This document shows positions 16,203 to 24,298 of a DNA stretch of 64,000 bases, piece after piece; the stretch's first letter is position 1, and the number at the start of each line of letters is the position of its first letter. Source of the stretch: Lachnospiraceae bacterium (GTDB taxonomy: Bacteria; Bacillota; Clostridia; Lachnospirales; Lachnospiraceae); assembly GCA_017430085.1 (NCBI GenBank), contig JAFRNR010000011.1, positions 36,028 through 100,027 of the forward strand, written 5' to 3'. Both the position numbers and the translations under genes were made by a program. The notes beneath the pieces were generated by a model. That model saw only the letters and a list, made by a program, of their open reading frames with translations. It was not told where the DNA came from and searched no databases.

Positions 16203-17752
16203 TCAGACTGAGCGTTCCGTTTACGGAAAAAGACGAAGTGAAGAAATACGGAGCCCGCTGGAATCCCAACGGGAAGTTCTGGTATTATCCGGGGGAGGAA
16301 CTGCCGGCGGAACTGGAACGCTGGGCACTGAAGGGGACGCAGGCGGAAGCAGCGGCAAAGCCCCATAAAACGCCGACGGTTTCGAAAACGAACGGGCTTT
16401 CCGCGGCCGAAACCGGCCTTTTCACCGCGGCCGAAACCGGCCTGTTCAGCACGCCCGAAACGTCCCCCGAACCCTTCCTCACCGTCTCCCAGCTCAGCGA
16501 ACTCATCCGTGCCCACTACTACCGGGAGCCCGCCTTCCGCAGCCTCTTAGTCCGCGGCGAAGTGACCAACCTGAACGAAAAGATCCGCCAGGACGGCAGC
16601 GCGCACCTGTATTTCTCGCTGAAAGACCCGGACGCGCTCATCGGCTGCATCCTGTGGAAGGATGACATAAAAAGCGCTCTGGCGGCGCCGCTCAAAAACG
16701 GCCAGATGGTGTCCGTCAAGGGCTCGCTGGACTATTTCACCGGTCAGGGCAAAACGCAGCTGAAAGCGGAGCGCATCACGGAACTCGGCGTGGGCAATGC
16801 AAGCCTGGCCCTGCTGCAGCTGCATAAAAAATTGGAACAGGAGGGGCTGTTCAACCCGGAGTGGAAGAAGCCGATCCCGAAGCACCCGCAGGCGGTGGGG
16901 ATCGTGACCTCGCGCAGCGGCCAGGCCATCCAGGACATCTGCAAAGTGGCGGCCAAGCGCGACCCGTACGTGCAGCTCGTGCTGTATCCGGTGACGGTGC
17001 AGGGAAAGCAGGCGGCGGAGAGCATCGTGAAGGGCATTCAGGCGCTGGACGCCTATGGGGTGGACACCATCATCGTGGGCCGCGGCGGCGGTTCGGAGGA
17101 GGAACTGTATTCCTACAACGACGAGGCCGTCGTCCGTGCAGTGTTCGCTGCTAAAACGCCCGTTATTTCCGCGGTCGGTCACGCCGGCAACTGGACGCTG
17201 ATCGACTTTGTCTCGGACAAGCGCGTGGCTACGCCGACAGAAGCGGCAGAAGAAGCCGTCCCCGACGTGATGGCGGAACTGCGCCGCCTGAAAACGCTGA
17301 CCCGCGAGCTGCAGGCGGTCTTCCTGGGCCAGCTGCTGCAGAAAAAGAGGCGTCTGGAAGTGCAGCGCACCGCGCTGGAAGCCCGTCATCCGCGCCGCCT
17401 GCTGGAGGAACGGAAGACCCGGTACGCGTATCTGAAGGAAAAAATGGACGCGGCCGCGCAGGCTGTCCTGCAGCGGGACAAAAACCGTTTTGCCCTGCAG
17501 GACGCGGCGCTGCGTGCCAATATCGGCGCCGTGTTCGACAGGAAAAAACACCGCTTTGAGCTGGCCGTCGCCCGCCTGCACGGCCTGTCCCCGACGGCCA
17601 AGCTTGTTAAAGGTTTCGGCTATATCAGCCTGGCCGGCAAGCCGCTCACCAGTGTAGAGCAGGCGCAGCCCGGCGATGCTTTAGAGATCCGCATCCATGA
17701 CGGCGCGCTGGAAGCCGGCGTCACGAATATCAGGAGGGAAAACGATGCCTAA
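16199..17752 (+). CDS. xseA: Exodeoxyribonuclease VII large subunit with N-terminal DUF5710-like domain
   Basis: The C-terminal ~425 residues are XseA, the large subunit of exonuclease VII. These include an OB-fold start (FLTVSQLSELIRAHY...VRGEVTN), KHPQAVGIVTSRSGQAIQDI, the VGRGGGSEEELYSYNDE motif, and the SAVGHAGNWTLIDFVSDKRVATPTEAAE segment, followed by a long coiled-coil region. The first ~47 residues are an added module (FTEKDEVKKYGARWNPNGKFWYY) resembling DUF5710. It is joined by a linker with a repeated AAETGLF unit. It overlaps msrA by four bases and xseB by eight. The usual GHETD motif appears here as GHAGN. Confidence 0.92.
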   Translation: MIRLSVPFTEKDEVKKYGARWNPNGKFWYYPGEELPAELERWALKGTQAEAAAKPHKTPTVSKTNGLSAAETGLFTAAETGLFSTPETSPEPFLTVSQLSELIRAHYYREPAFRSLLVRGEVTNLNEKIRQDGSAHLYFSLKDPDALIGCILWKDDIKSALAAPLKNGQMVSVKGSLDYFTGQGKTQLKAERITELGVGNASLALLQLHKKLEQEGLFNPEWKKPIPKHPQAVGIVTSRSGQAIQDICKVAAKRDPYVQLVLYPVTVQGKQAAESIVKGIQALDAYGVDTIIVGRGGGSEEELYSYNDEAVVRAVFAAKTPVISAVGHAGNWTLIDFVSDKRVATPTEAAEEAVPDVMAELRRLKTLTRELQAVFLGQLLQKKRRLEVQRTALEARHPRRLLEERKTRYAYLKEKMDAAAQAVLQRDKNRFALQDAALRANIGAVFDRKKHRFELAVARLHGLSPTAKLVKGFGYISLAGKPLTSVEQAQPGDALEIRIHDGALEAGVTNIRRENDA

Positions 17753-17951
17753 CGAAACGATCAACAACCGGGAACCGTTCAACGTCGACGAAGCGCTGGA
17801 CCGCCTCGAAGCCATCAACCGCCGTCTCGCGGAGGAGAACATCCCCCTGAATGAGGCGCTGGACCTGTACCGCCAGGGCGCGGTGCTGGCGGAGCGCTGC
17901 CAGAAACAGCTGGAAGGCGTGGAAAAAGAGCTCATCACGCTCCAGGGATGA
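17745..17951 (+). CDS. xseB: Exodeoxyribonuclease VII small subunit
   Basis: A 68-residue helical protein that wraps the XseA coiled coil to form exonuclease VII. The typical pattern LDRLEAINRRLAEENIPLNEALDLYRQGAVLAERC is present. ATG 17745 follows AGGAGGGAAACG and overlaps the end of xseA by eight bases, so it is translationally coupled. Confidence 0.94.
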   Translation: MPNETINNREPFNVDEALDRLEAINRRLAEENIPLNEALDLYRQGAVLAERCQKQLEGVEKELITLQG

Positions 17952-17973
17952 CCCCGCGTGTGAAATTTCTGTG

Positions 17974-17999
17974 AAACCGGACATTTTGCCCGGTTTTTT
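17974..17999 (+). terminator. Rho-independent terminator after xseB
   Basis: AAACCGG (17974–17980) pairs with CCGGTTT (17990–17996), with a T-run to 17999. Confidence 0.8.
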
Positions 18000-18007
18000 G
18001 TTATGAT
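17978..18007 (+). promoter_or_regulatory. Possible promoter of the two-component system
   Basis: TATGAT at 18002–18007 lies 18 bases after a weak CGGACA. It overlaps the xseB terminator hairpin, so the call is tentative. Confidence 0.35.
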
Positions 18008-18031
18008 AGTGCCAAAAGGAGGCGGCAGACC

Positions 18032-18727
18032 ATGACGCAGGCAAAAATCTTAGTAGTAGACGACGAAGAACGCATGAGAAGCCTGATCCGGGATTTCCTG
18101 GTCCGGGAACGTTATACCGTCATAGAAGCGGCGAACGGCGAGGAAGCCCTGGAGAAGTTTTTTGATACCAAGGACATCAGCCTGATCCTGCTGGACGTGA
18201 TGATGCCCAAACTGGACGGCTGGCAGGTGCTGGCGGAGATCCGCCGCTACAGCAAAGTCCCGGTCATCATGCTCACCGCGCTGGGCGAAGACCGCGACGA
18301 GATCAAAGGCTTCGAACTCGACGCGGACGAATACGTGACCAAGCCCTTCAGCCCGCGCGTCCTGATGGCCCGCGTGGCCGCGATCCTGCGCCGCCAGGAG
18401 GAGAGCAGCGCCGCGCCCCTTGTCATGGGCGGCCTGAAGCTGGACCGCGTCGCGCGCGAACTCACCGTGGACGGCAGACCCGTGGACCTTTCCCTGAAGG
18501 AATACGAGCTGATGCAGTATTTCCTGGAAAATCCCGGCGTCGCCCTGTCCCGCGAATCCATCCTGAACCACGTCTGGAATTATAATTACTACGGGGACGC
18601 CCGCACCATCGACACGCACGTGAAGAAGCTCCGCAGCAAGCTCGGCCCGTACGGCGACCGCATCAAGACGCTGTGGGGCATCGGCTACAAACTGGAAGCA
18701 GAGGCGCCGGACCATGAAGAATCCTGA
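18032..18727 (+). CDS. OmpR/PhoB-type response regulator
   Basis: A 231-residue DNA-binding response regulator. The receiver domain (about 1–120) has the acidic pair D10/D11, phospho-acceptor D55 in LLDVMMPKLDGW, the T in MLTALGE, and the K in KPFSPR. The winged-helix effector domain (about 130–228) contains LSLKEYELMQYFLENPG and RTIDTHVKKLRSKLG. It overlaps the histidine kinase gene by 14 bases, so they form a cognate pair. The signal and targets are unknown; no drug or nutrient genes are adjacent. Confidence 0.95.
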   Translation: MTQAKILVVDDEERMRSLIRDFLVRERYTVIEAANGEEALEKFFDTKDISLILLDVMMPKLDGWQVLAEIRRYSKVPVIMLTALGEDRDEIKGFELDADEYVTKPFSPRVLMARVAAILRRQEESSAAPLVMGGLKLDRVARELTVDGRPVDLSLKEYELMQYFLENPGVALSRESILNHVWNYNYYGDARTIDTHVKKLRSKLGPYGDRIKTLWGIGYKLEAEAPDHEES

Positions 18728-20216
18728 GGAAAACAGCGAAGCAAAGACCCGCCGCGGCCTGAGTTTCCGCGCGAAGAGCACCCTGATCTTCGTGGGTCTG
18801 TTTGCGCTGCTCATCGCCGCCCTCTGGCTGATCAACTCCATCTACCTGCAGAAATACTATCTGCGCCGGCAGCTGGCCCGTCTGGATGAAACGCGCCGCC
18901 AGGTGGAAGAACTGGCGAAGGACACGGACAACGAGGACCTGGAGCTCCAGCTGACCCTGCAGTGCGAAAGCAGCGGCATCGCCGCGGTGCTCGCGCAGGA
19001 GAGCAGCCTGGGCTACTACCTGATCGTGTTCACGGCCGGCGGCGAGCGCGGCCCCTGGCAGATGTGGGGGCGCGAAAACGAACCCGACCGCCCGCGCACC
19101 GTATACGAAAAGACGGAGACCTATACCGTCACGCAGGCGGCGGATCCCGTCACCCGCTCGGACAAGATCGAATGCATCGGAACGGTGACCGCGGACGACG
19201 GCGAGTACCTGTACCTGCTCTCGCTGCCCATGGCCCGCATCGAGGAAAGCGCGGAGATCTCCAACCGCTTCCTGCTGATGATCGGCGCGGGCATCCTGGC
19301 GCTCGGCGCGGTGCTGGTTTTCCTGTTCACCCGCCGCATGACGGAACCCATCCTCGCCCTGGACCGTCTTTCCCAGAAGATGGCGGACCTGGACTTTTCG
19401 GAACGCTTTGAAGGCCGCTCCGGCGATGAGATCCAGACCCTGGGCGAAAACATCAACCACCTGTCCGACCGCCTGGAGACCACCATTTCAGACCTGACGC
19501 AGGCGAATCTGACGCTGGAAGAAGACGTGCGGGAGAAGGAAGAAGAGAACCGCCGCCGCACCGAACTGCTGGCCAATATCTCGCATGAACTCAAGACCCC
19601 CATTGCGCTGATCCAGGGCTACGCCGAAGGCCTGCGCGACGGGATGTGCGAAGACGAAGATACCCGCACCCGCTACTCCGACATCATCCTGGACGAGGCG
19701 AACCGCATGAACCGCCTGGTCCGCCAGCTCCTGAGCCTGAACGAGATGGAATCCGGCGGCATGAGAGTGGACAAGACCGACCTGGACCTGAGCGTCCTCA
19801 TCCGCGAAATGACCGCTCCCTACCAGGTGAAGGCGGCGGAAAGCGGCGACCGCCTGGAAGTGGACGTGCCGGAGCGCCTGCCCGTCGTTTCCGACGAGCT
19901 CCTGCTGGAGCAGATCCTGCAGAATTACCTCAGCAATGCCTTCCATTACGTGAAAGACGGCGGCCTGGTCCGCGTGAGCGCCGAGCCGCAGGAGGATGGC
20001 GCGCTGATTTCTGTATACAATGAAGGAGAGCCGATCCCGGAGGAGGCTCTCGAACAGGTCTGGAACAAGTTTTACAAAGTGGACAAGGCCCGCACCCGCA
20101 CCTACGGCGGCAGCGGCATCGGCCTCTCCGTGGTGAAAGCCGCGGCGGAACTGCTCGGCGGCAGCTGCGGCGTCGAAAACCTCGACGGCGGCGTCTGCTT
20201 TACAGCCCGGATATAG
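18714..20216 (+). CDS. Membrane sensor histidine kinase
   Basis: A 500-residue kinase with a transmembrane helix at about 23–42, an extracytoplasmic region of ~140 residues, and a second helix at about 183–203. A HAMP domain starting at FTRRMTEPIL comes next. The HisKA helix with the phosphorylated histidine in NISHELKTPIALIQGYAEGL follows, then a HATPase domain with N-box QNYLSNAFHYV, G1-like FYKVDKART and G2 GGSGIGLSVVK. It pairs with the overlapping response regulator. Its 3' end overlaps a converging gene by 17 bases. Confidence 0.94.
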   Translation: MKNPEENSEAKTRRGLSFRAKSTLIFVGLFALLIAALWLINSIYLQKYYLRRQLARLDETRRQVEELAKDTDNEDLELQLTLQCESSGIAAVLAQESSLGYYLIVFTAGGERGPWQMWGRENEPDRPRTVYEKTETYTVTQAADPVTRSDKIECIGTVTADDGEYLYLLSLPMARIEESAEISNRFLLMIGAGILALGAVLVFLFTRRMTEPILALDRLSQKMADLDFSERFEGRSGDEIQTLGENINHLSDRLETTISDLTQANLTLEEDVREKEEENRRRTELLANISHELKTPIALIQGYAEGLRDGMCEDEDTRTRYSDIILDEANRMNRLVRQLLSLNEMESGGMRVDKTDLDLSVLIREMTAPYQVKAAESGDRLEVDVPERLPVVSDELLLEQILQNYLSNAFHYVKDGGLVRVSAEPQEDGALISVYNEGEPIPEEALEQVWNKFYKVDKARTRTYGGSGIGLSVVKAAAELLGGSCGVENLDGGVCFTARI

Positions 20217-20670
20217 CGTCGCCCAGCCCCAGATCCTCCAGCAGCCGCAGGACCTGCTTATCCCACAGCGCCGCGGTCCCGGAGTGCGGCCGGAACGTTT
20301 TTTCACTGACTCCGGTGGTCAGCATCAGTTTTTCTTCCCGGTACCGGATATTCAGAAAGAGCAGCGGAAGAGGCTCCTCCGCCGGCTCCCCGCCCTGCGC
20401 GAGCAGGGCTTTTGTTTTGTCGGAAGGCCAGATCAGGGCGAGGGAGAAACTCTTAGGCGGGACTTTGCCTTTGATCAGCTGAAACGCGAGCGGTTTGACC
20501 TGTTCCCAGCGGATGTACGGGGCCGCATCCTCCGCCGTCGCGCTCCCGTCGAAATCCGTGGTGAAGGACGTAACGAAGCGGCCTTCCGCGAGGAGGAAGT
20601 CATCAAAAGCGGGCTCCAGGAAGAGGAGGCGGGAGAAGTCGCGGATGGTTTTGATGTAGATGCCCAGCAT
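20200..20670 (-). CDS. DUF5721-like protein of unknown function
   Basis: A 156-residue soluble protein. The N-terminus IKTIRDFSRLLFLEPAFDDFLLAEG and later IRWEQVKPLAFQLIKGKVPPKSF resemble the DUF5721 family of Clostridia, as far as I recall. The second half has FLNIRYREEKLMLTTG and ends in a helix. No catalytic residues stand out. It converges with the sensor kinase and lies just downstream of the two tRNA genes on the same strand. Confidence 0.7.
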   Translation of the reverse strand: MLGIYIKTIRDFSRLLFLEPAFDDFLLAEGRFVTSFTTDFDGSATAEDAAPYIRWEQVKPLAFQLIKGKVPPKSFSLALIWPSDKTKALLAQGGEPAEEPLPLLFLNIRYREEKLMLTTGVSEKTFRPHSGTAALWDKQVLRLLEDLGLGDAISGL

Positions 20671-20695
20671 GGAAACCTCGGTGCCAATAAAAAAC

Positions 20696-20766
20696 AGCGG
20701 ATAACGGGAATCGAACCCGCCTATCCAGCTTGGGAAGCTGGTGTTCTACCAATGAACTATATCCGC
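20696..20766 (-). tRNA. tRNA-Gly(CCC)
   Basis: A 71-base cloverleaf. The acceptor stem GCGGATA/TATCCGC is perfect with discriminator T. The D arm is GTTC-ATTGGTA-GAAC, the anticodon stem is CCAGC/GCTGG with loop TTCCCAA giving anticodon CCC, and the T arm is GCGGG-TTCGATT-CCCGT. CCA is not encoded. A T-rich stretch follows at the 3' side. Confidence 0.96.
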
Positions 20767-20774
20767 TGAACAGA

Positions 20775-20857
20775 TGCGGAAGAAGGGACTTGAACCCTCA
20801 CGCTCGTCGAGCACATGATCCTTAGTCATGCCTGTCTGCCAGTTCCAGCACTTCCGC
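20775..20857 (-). tRNA. tRNA-Leu(AAG)
   Basis: An 83-base class II tRNA. The acceptor stem is GCGGAAG/CTTCCGC with discriminator A, as leucine tRNAs require. The anticodon stem is CATGA/TCATG with loop CTAAGGA, giving anticodon AAG with G37. The long variable arm contains GCTC-GAC-GAGC and the T arm is GAGGG-TTCAAGT-CCCTT. CCA is not encoded. It lies eight bases upstream of tRNA-Gly and shares its promoter. An A at position 34 implies deamination to inosine. Confidence 0.94.
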
Positions 20858-20870
20858 CTGAACGTGAAAA

Positions 20871-20899
20871 AGTATATCACGAGTGCGGACACGTTTCAA
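20871..20899 (-). promoter_or_regulatory. Promoter of the tRNA-Leu–tRNA-Gly operon
   Basis: On the minus strand TTGAAA and TATACT with a 17-base spacer end 13 bases before the tRNA-Leu 5' end. Confidence 0.85.
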
Positions 20900-20925
20900 G
20901 TGTTTTTTTCAAAATCCGAAGACTG

Positions 20926-21876
20926 CTATGCGGCGGCCTTCTTTTTGAACAGTCCGTCGCCCCACAGCGCCATCGCGGAGCCGATCAGGAACAGCACGAT
21001 GCCGACCGCCATGTTCAGACCGATCTCCTCATGCAGGAAGATCAGGGCGAAGACCGGCGCCAGCATGGGCTTCAGGAAGAAAACCACGGCGGCTTCGCGC
21101 GCGGAGGTGAGTTCCACGGCGATCATATGGAAGACATTGCCGGCACCGGTGACGATCACACAGATAGCCAGCAGCGCGGGGACGACGGCCCAGGTCAGCT
21201 GCGGGATCAGCGGCACGTCCGCCAGCGGCGTGAGGCCGACCTTCCGGAAAAACGCGGAGACCGCAGGGATATTGCCCAGCAGGATCAGCGCGGTAAGCTC
21301 CAGCGAACCCGCCAGCAGGCCCCCGCAGGTGATCACGATCCCGCCCATCTCGGCGCTCCGCTTTTTCCCGACCACCACGTACAATCCGTAGAAGAACGCG
21401 CTGAGCAGCGCCAGCAGGACCCCGACCGGATCCAGATGCTGCTCCCAGGGCCGGATGATCACGACCACCGCGGCGACCTCAAAGAACAGCGCGATGAAAT
21501 GATTCGGCCCCAGCGGTTCCTTCAGCAGCAGGCCTGCCAGCAGCGTGGCGAACAGTGCGTTGCAGGAGAAGAGCACGGCGACCGCGGATGCCGGCGCCCG
21601 CTGCAGCGCGAGCTGATGGATAAACATGCCCAGTACCGCGAACAGCAGGCCGACCAGCAGAAAGAACGCCAGATCGTTCCCTTTCAGCCGCCGTCCTTTC
21701 TTCTTCAGCGCATGCACGGCGAACGGGATCAGAAACAGCCCGCCGCCCAGAAAGCGGATCGTCGTGATCTGCATCGGCGCGAAAATGCCGGATACCGCTT
21801 TCAGGCTGAGCTCCACCGTGCTGAAGATGACAGCAGAGAGGACGATGAGGATATAGCCGAGCGTTTTCTTGTTCAT
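20926..21876 (-). CDS. DMT-superfamily (EamA) transporter
   Basis: A 316-residue membrane protein with about ten hydrophobic helices arranged as two EamA repeats. The first repeat has the typical LSAVIFSTVELSLKAVSG...IRFLGGGLFLIP pattern. The second contains a LLALLSAFFYGLYVVVGKK helix and ends with FLHEEIGLNMAVGIVLFLIGSAMALWG. Such proteins export amino acids or metabolites; the substrate cannot be inferred. It is a single gene with its own promoter. Confidence 0.9.
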   Translation of the reverse strand: MNKKTLGYILIVLSAVIFSTVELSLKAVSGIFAPMQITTIRFLGGGLFLIPFAVHALKKKGRRLKGNDLAFFLLVGLLFAVLGMFIHQLALQRAPASAVAVLFSCNALFATLLAGLLLKEPLGPNHFIALFFEVAAVVVIIRPWEQHLDPVGVLLALLSAFFYGLYVVVGKKRSAEMGGIVITCGGLLAGSLELTALILLGNIPAVSAFFRKVGLTPLADVPLIPQLTWAVVPALLAICVIVTGAGNVFHMIAVELTSAREAAVVFFLKPMLAPVFALIFLHEEIGLNMAVGIVLFLIGSAMALWGDGLFKKKAAA

Positions 21877-21920
21877 AGGGAGGACCTTCAGTGCGTTTTC
21901 ATAATGATTTGTCTGATGAA

Positions 21921-21948
21921 ATCATATCATATTGCAGAGAATAATCAA
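21921..21948 (-). promoter_or_regulatory. Promoter of the DMT transporter gene
   Basis: On the minus strand TTGATT and TATGAT with a 16-base spacer. Confidence 0.65.
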
Positions 21949-22049
21949 GACAAAAATGGGATGGTAAGAAGCGTCCCCGTGTCACAAAATGGGACGGAAA
22001 GAGCCGTCCGCGTGTGCCGTTTCGGGCACAGGTAAAAGTCATTTTTTTG

Positions 22050-22078
22050 TTGACATTCCTACGTTTTTTTGCTACGAT
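22050..22078 (+). promoter_or_regulatory. Promoter of the 2-oxoacid oxidoreductase operon
   Basis: A consensus TTGACA is followed after 17 bases by TACGAT. The upstream T-run could act as an UP-like element. Confidence 0.75.
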
Positions 22079-22091
22079 ACAAGTAACATCA

Positions 22092-22117
22092 GACAACGGA
22101 AACATGTTGTCAGACAA
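22092..22117 (+). promoter_or_regulatory. Probable FadR/GntR-type operator
   Basis: TTGTC-A-GACAA at 22107–22117 is a perfect 11-base palindrome of the kind bound by FadR-subfamily regulators. An overlapping inverted repeat GACAAC/GTTGTC spans 22092–22111. The site lies just downstream of the -10 box, where a bound repressor would block transcription. A FadR-type gene lies 5 kb away at 27212–27895. Confidence 0.55.
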
Positions 22118-22165
22118 GTGGAACGTGCCGATCACGAATATACCGAGTTTTCCGGGAGGTTCATT

Positions 22166-22882
22166 GTGCGGGATTACTATGTGCTGCTGGGCGGTTTTGG
22201 CAGCGGAAAGAGCGAAATGGCGCTGAATTTGGCGTTGGAGAGGGCGGCGCAGGGCAGCTGCATGCTGGTGGACCTGGACGTGATCAATCCGTACTTCCGC
22301 GTCAGTGAACGCGAAGACATGTTGGACAAGGCGGGGGTGGAGCTGATCTCCCCGCCTTATTCCATGAAAAAAATCGAGATCATGTCGATCTCGCCCCGCG
22401 TCTACGCGGCGTTCACGCCGGGGGACGGGACGGTGATCTTCGACGTGGGCGGCGACCACGTCGGTGCGGCGGCGCTGGGCCAGTATAAGCCGAATTTCAG
22501 CCGCATCCCGCCGGAAAACCTGGAGATCCTGTTCATCGTCAACCCCATGCGGCCGGTGGCAGCGGACCTGCAGAGCGCCTGGTCGCTGATGGAAAAGGTC
22601 GAAGGCGTGTCCCGCCTGAGATTCACCGGGATCGTGAACAACGGCAACATGGCGGAGGAGAGCGATCTGAGCCATCTGCTGGCCGGGTACGACCTGGTAA
22701 AGGAACTGTCGGAGAAGACCGGCGTGCCGGTGTGGGGGACGTGCGGACAGGAGGAGATCCTGAAGGAGTACGAGGCGTACGCGAAGGAGCACGGGCTGGA
22801 AGAGAAATATATCGGGAAGTTATATCCGATCGAGATATTAATGCATAGGAGCTGGGCGAAATATTTGAAGGAAGGGTTATAA
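22166..22882 (+). CDS. P-loop ATPase leading the 2-oxoacid oxidoreductase operon
   Basis: A 238-residue nucleotide-binding protein. The Walker A motif GGFGSGKSEMAL is at residues 9–20. A switch-like strand CMLVDLDVINPYFRVSERE follows, and a Walker B-like VIFDVGGDHVGAAALG lies near residue 95, giving a SIMIBI (MinD/CobB-like) look. I chose GTG 22166: GGGAGG lies six bases upstream and the family core starts here. In-frame upstream sequence covers the promoter and operator. It precedes the ferredoxin subunit gene and probably serves maturation, regulation or energy coupling of that enzyme, but its function is unproven. Confidence 0.8.
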   Translation: MRDYYVLLGGFGSGKSEMALNLALERAAQGSCMLVDLDVINPYFRVSEREDMLDKAGVELISPPYSMKKIEIMSISPRVYAAFTPGDGTVIFDVGGDHVGAAALGQYKPNFSRIPPENLEILFIVNPMRPVAADLQSAWSLMEKVEGVSRLRFTGIVNNGNMAEESDLSHLLAGYDLVKELSEKTGVPVWGTCGQEEILKEYEAYAKEHGLEEKYIGKLYPIEILMHRSWAKYLKEGL

Positions 22883-22889
22883 AAGACCC

Positions 22890-22910
22890 GGGCCGATGAA
22901 ACATCGGCCC
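22890..22910. repeat. Short palindromic element (GGGCCGATG type)
   Basis: GGGCCGATG-AAA-CATCGGCCC is a perfect palindrome between the ATPase gene and the ferredoxin gene, and belongs to the dispersed family seen at 14463 and elsewhere. Confidence 0.85.
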
Positions 22911-23009
22911 CTGCGACAGGAGTGAAGCTGAATACGATAATAAGGGCTGTGCAACGGCCCCGATCATAAAGAATAATCATTATCGGAACCATATCAAGGA
23001 GGAATCAGT

Positions 23010-23216
23010 ATGAACAAGGTCACGATCTTAGAGGACTGGTGCAAGGGCTGCGGCCTGTGCGTGCGCGCCTGTCCCAAGGCGGTGCTGGCCATCTCGACCA
23101 CGCACCTGAACAAGAAGGGGTATTACCCGGCGGAAGTGGCGAACCCGGAGGCGTGCATCGCCTGCGCGGCCTGCGCCCGCACCTGCCCGGATACCGCCAT
23201 CGAAATTGAAAAGTAA
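23010..23216 (+). CDS. vorD: 4Fe-4S ferredoxin subunit of 2-oxoacid oxidoreductase
   Basis: A 68-residue ferredoxin with two cluster motifs, CKGCGLCVRACPK at about residues 10–22 and CIACAACARTCPD at about 50–62. It is the electron-transfer (delta) subunit of a four-subunit oxidoreductase encoded with the next three genes. An AAGGAGGAATC ribosome binding site precedes it. The Vor versus Kor label rests on the neighbours, not on this sequence. Confidence 0.88.
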   Translation: MNKVTILEDWCKGCGLCVRACPKAVLAISTTHLNKKGYYPAEVANPEACIACAACARTCPDTAIEIEK

Positions 23217-23227
23217 GGAGAAGGACT

Positions 23228-24295
23228 ATGGCAAAGAAACTGATGAAGGGATGCGAAGCCATCGCGGAAGCCGCCATCCAGGCGGGCTGCCGCTACTTCT
23301 TCGGCTATCCGATCACGCCCCAGAATGATATTCCGGAATATATGTCCCTGCGCCTGCCGCAGGTCGGGGGCTGCTTCCTGCAGGCGGAGAGCGAGCTGGC
23401 CGCCATCAACATGGTGTACGGTGCCGGCGGCGCGGGCGCCCGCGTCATGACCTCCTCCTCCAGCCCGGGCATCAGCTTAAAGCAGGAAGGCATTTCCACC
23501 TGCGCGGCGGCCGAGATCCCCTGCGTCGTCGTGAACATGATGCGCGGCGGCCCCGGTCTGGGCAATATCCAGGCCTCCCAGGGCGACTATTTCCAGGCCG
23601 TCAAAGGCGGCGGCCACGGCGACTACCACCTGATCGTGTACGCCCCTTCCTCCATCCAGGAAGCCTGCGACATGATGCAGAAGGCCTTTGACGTGGCGGA
23701 CCAGTACCGCACCCCCGTCATGATCCTGGCGGACGGCCTGATCGGCCAGATGATGGAGCCCGTGGAACTGAAGACGAACCCCGACCTGGTGCTTCCGGAG
23801 AAGCCGTGGGCGGCCACCGGCTATACGCCCGGCGGCAAGAAGCCCCGTTCCGTGCTGAACTCCCTGTATATCGAGACCGAAGACCTGGACCAGCTGCTGG
23901 AGCGCCTGTTCGCGCGCTACGCTGTGATCGAGGCCAACGAGCAGATGTGGGAGACCTACAATACCGAAGGCGCCGAGTACATCCTGTGCGCGTACGGCAC
24001 CGTGGCCCGCGTCTGCAAGGCCGCCATCCGCATCCTGGGCGAGCAGGGCATCAAGGTCGGCCTGGTCCGTCCGATCAGCCTGTGGCCGTTCCCGAGCAAG
24101 GCGGTGCATGACGCGATCGTGCAGGACAGCGTGAAGGAAGCCCTGACCGTGGAAGTCAGCTCCGGCCAAATGGTGGAGGACGTCCGCCTGGCCGTGAACG
24201 GCGAAAGACCCGTGCAGTTCATGGGCAAGGCCGGCAGCTACATCCCGACGGCCGAGGAGATCGCGGAACGCATTTTACAGATGAGGAGGGGTTGA
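23228..24295 (+). CDS. vorB: 2-oxoacid:ferredoxin oxidoreductase alpha subunit (VorB-like)
   Basis: A 355-residue alpha subunit. The pyrimidine-binding N-terminal domain begins KGCEAIAEAAIQAGCRYFFGYPITPQNDIPEYM, as in Vor/Kor-type enzymes, with SSSSPGISLKQEG and RGGPGLGNIQASQGDYFQ. The enzyme oxidises a 2-oxoacid with CoA to acyl-CoA and CO2, reducing ferredoxin. The nearby branched-chain aminotransferase and CoA-transferase favour 2-oxoisovalerate and related branched acids. A 2-oxoglutarate enzyme cannot be excluded. Confidence 0.9.
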   Translation: MAKKLMKGCEAIAEAAIQAGCRYFFGYPITPQNDIPEYMSLRLPQVGGCFLQAESELAAINMVYGAGGAGARVMTSSSSPGISLKQEGISTCAAAEIPCVVVNMMRGGPGLGNIQASQGDYFQAVKGGGHGDYHLIVYAPSSIQEACDMMQKAFDVADQYRTPVMILADGLIGQMMEPVELKTNPDLVLPEKPWAATGYTPGGKKPRSVLNSLYIETEDLDQLLERLFARYAVIEANEQMWETYNTEGAEYILCAYGTVARVCKAAIRILGEQGIKVGLVRPISLWPFPSKAVHDAIVQDSVKEALTVEVSSGQMVEDVRLAVNGERPVQFMGKAGSYIPTAEEIAERILQMRRG

Positions 24296-24298
24296 GAC

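Noticed and set aside
22883..23009. Riboswitch or T-box before the ferredoxin gene
   Set aside because: Only a palindromic repeat element and a plain ribosome binding site are visible; no conserved riboswitch or T-box motif was seen.
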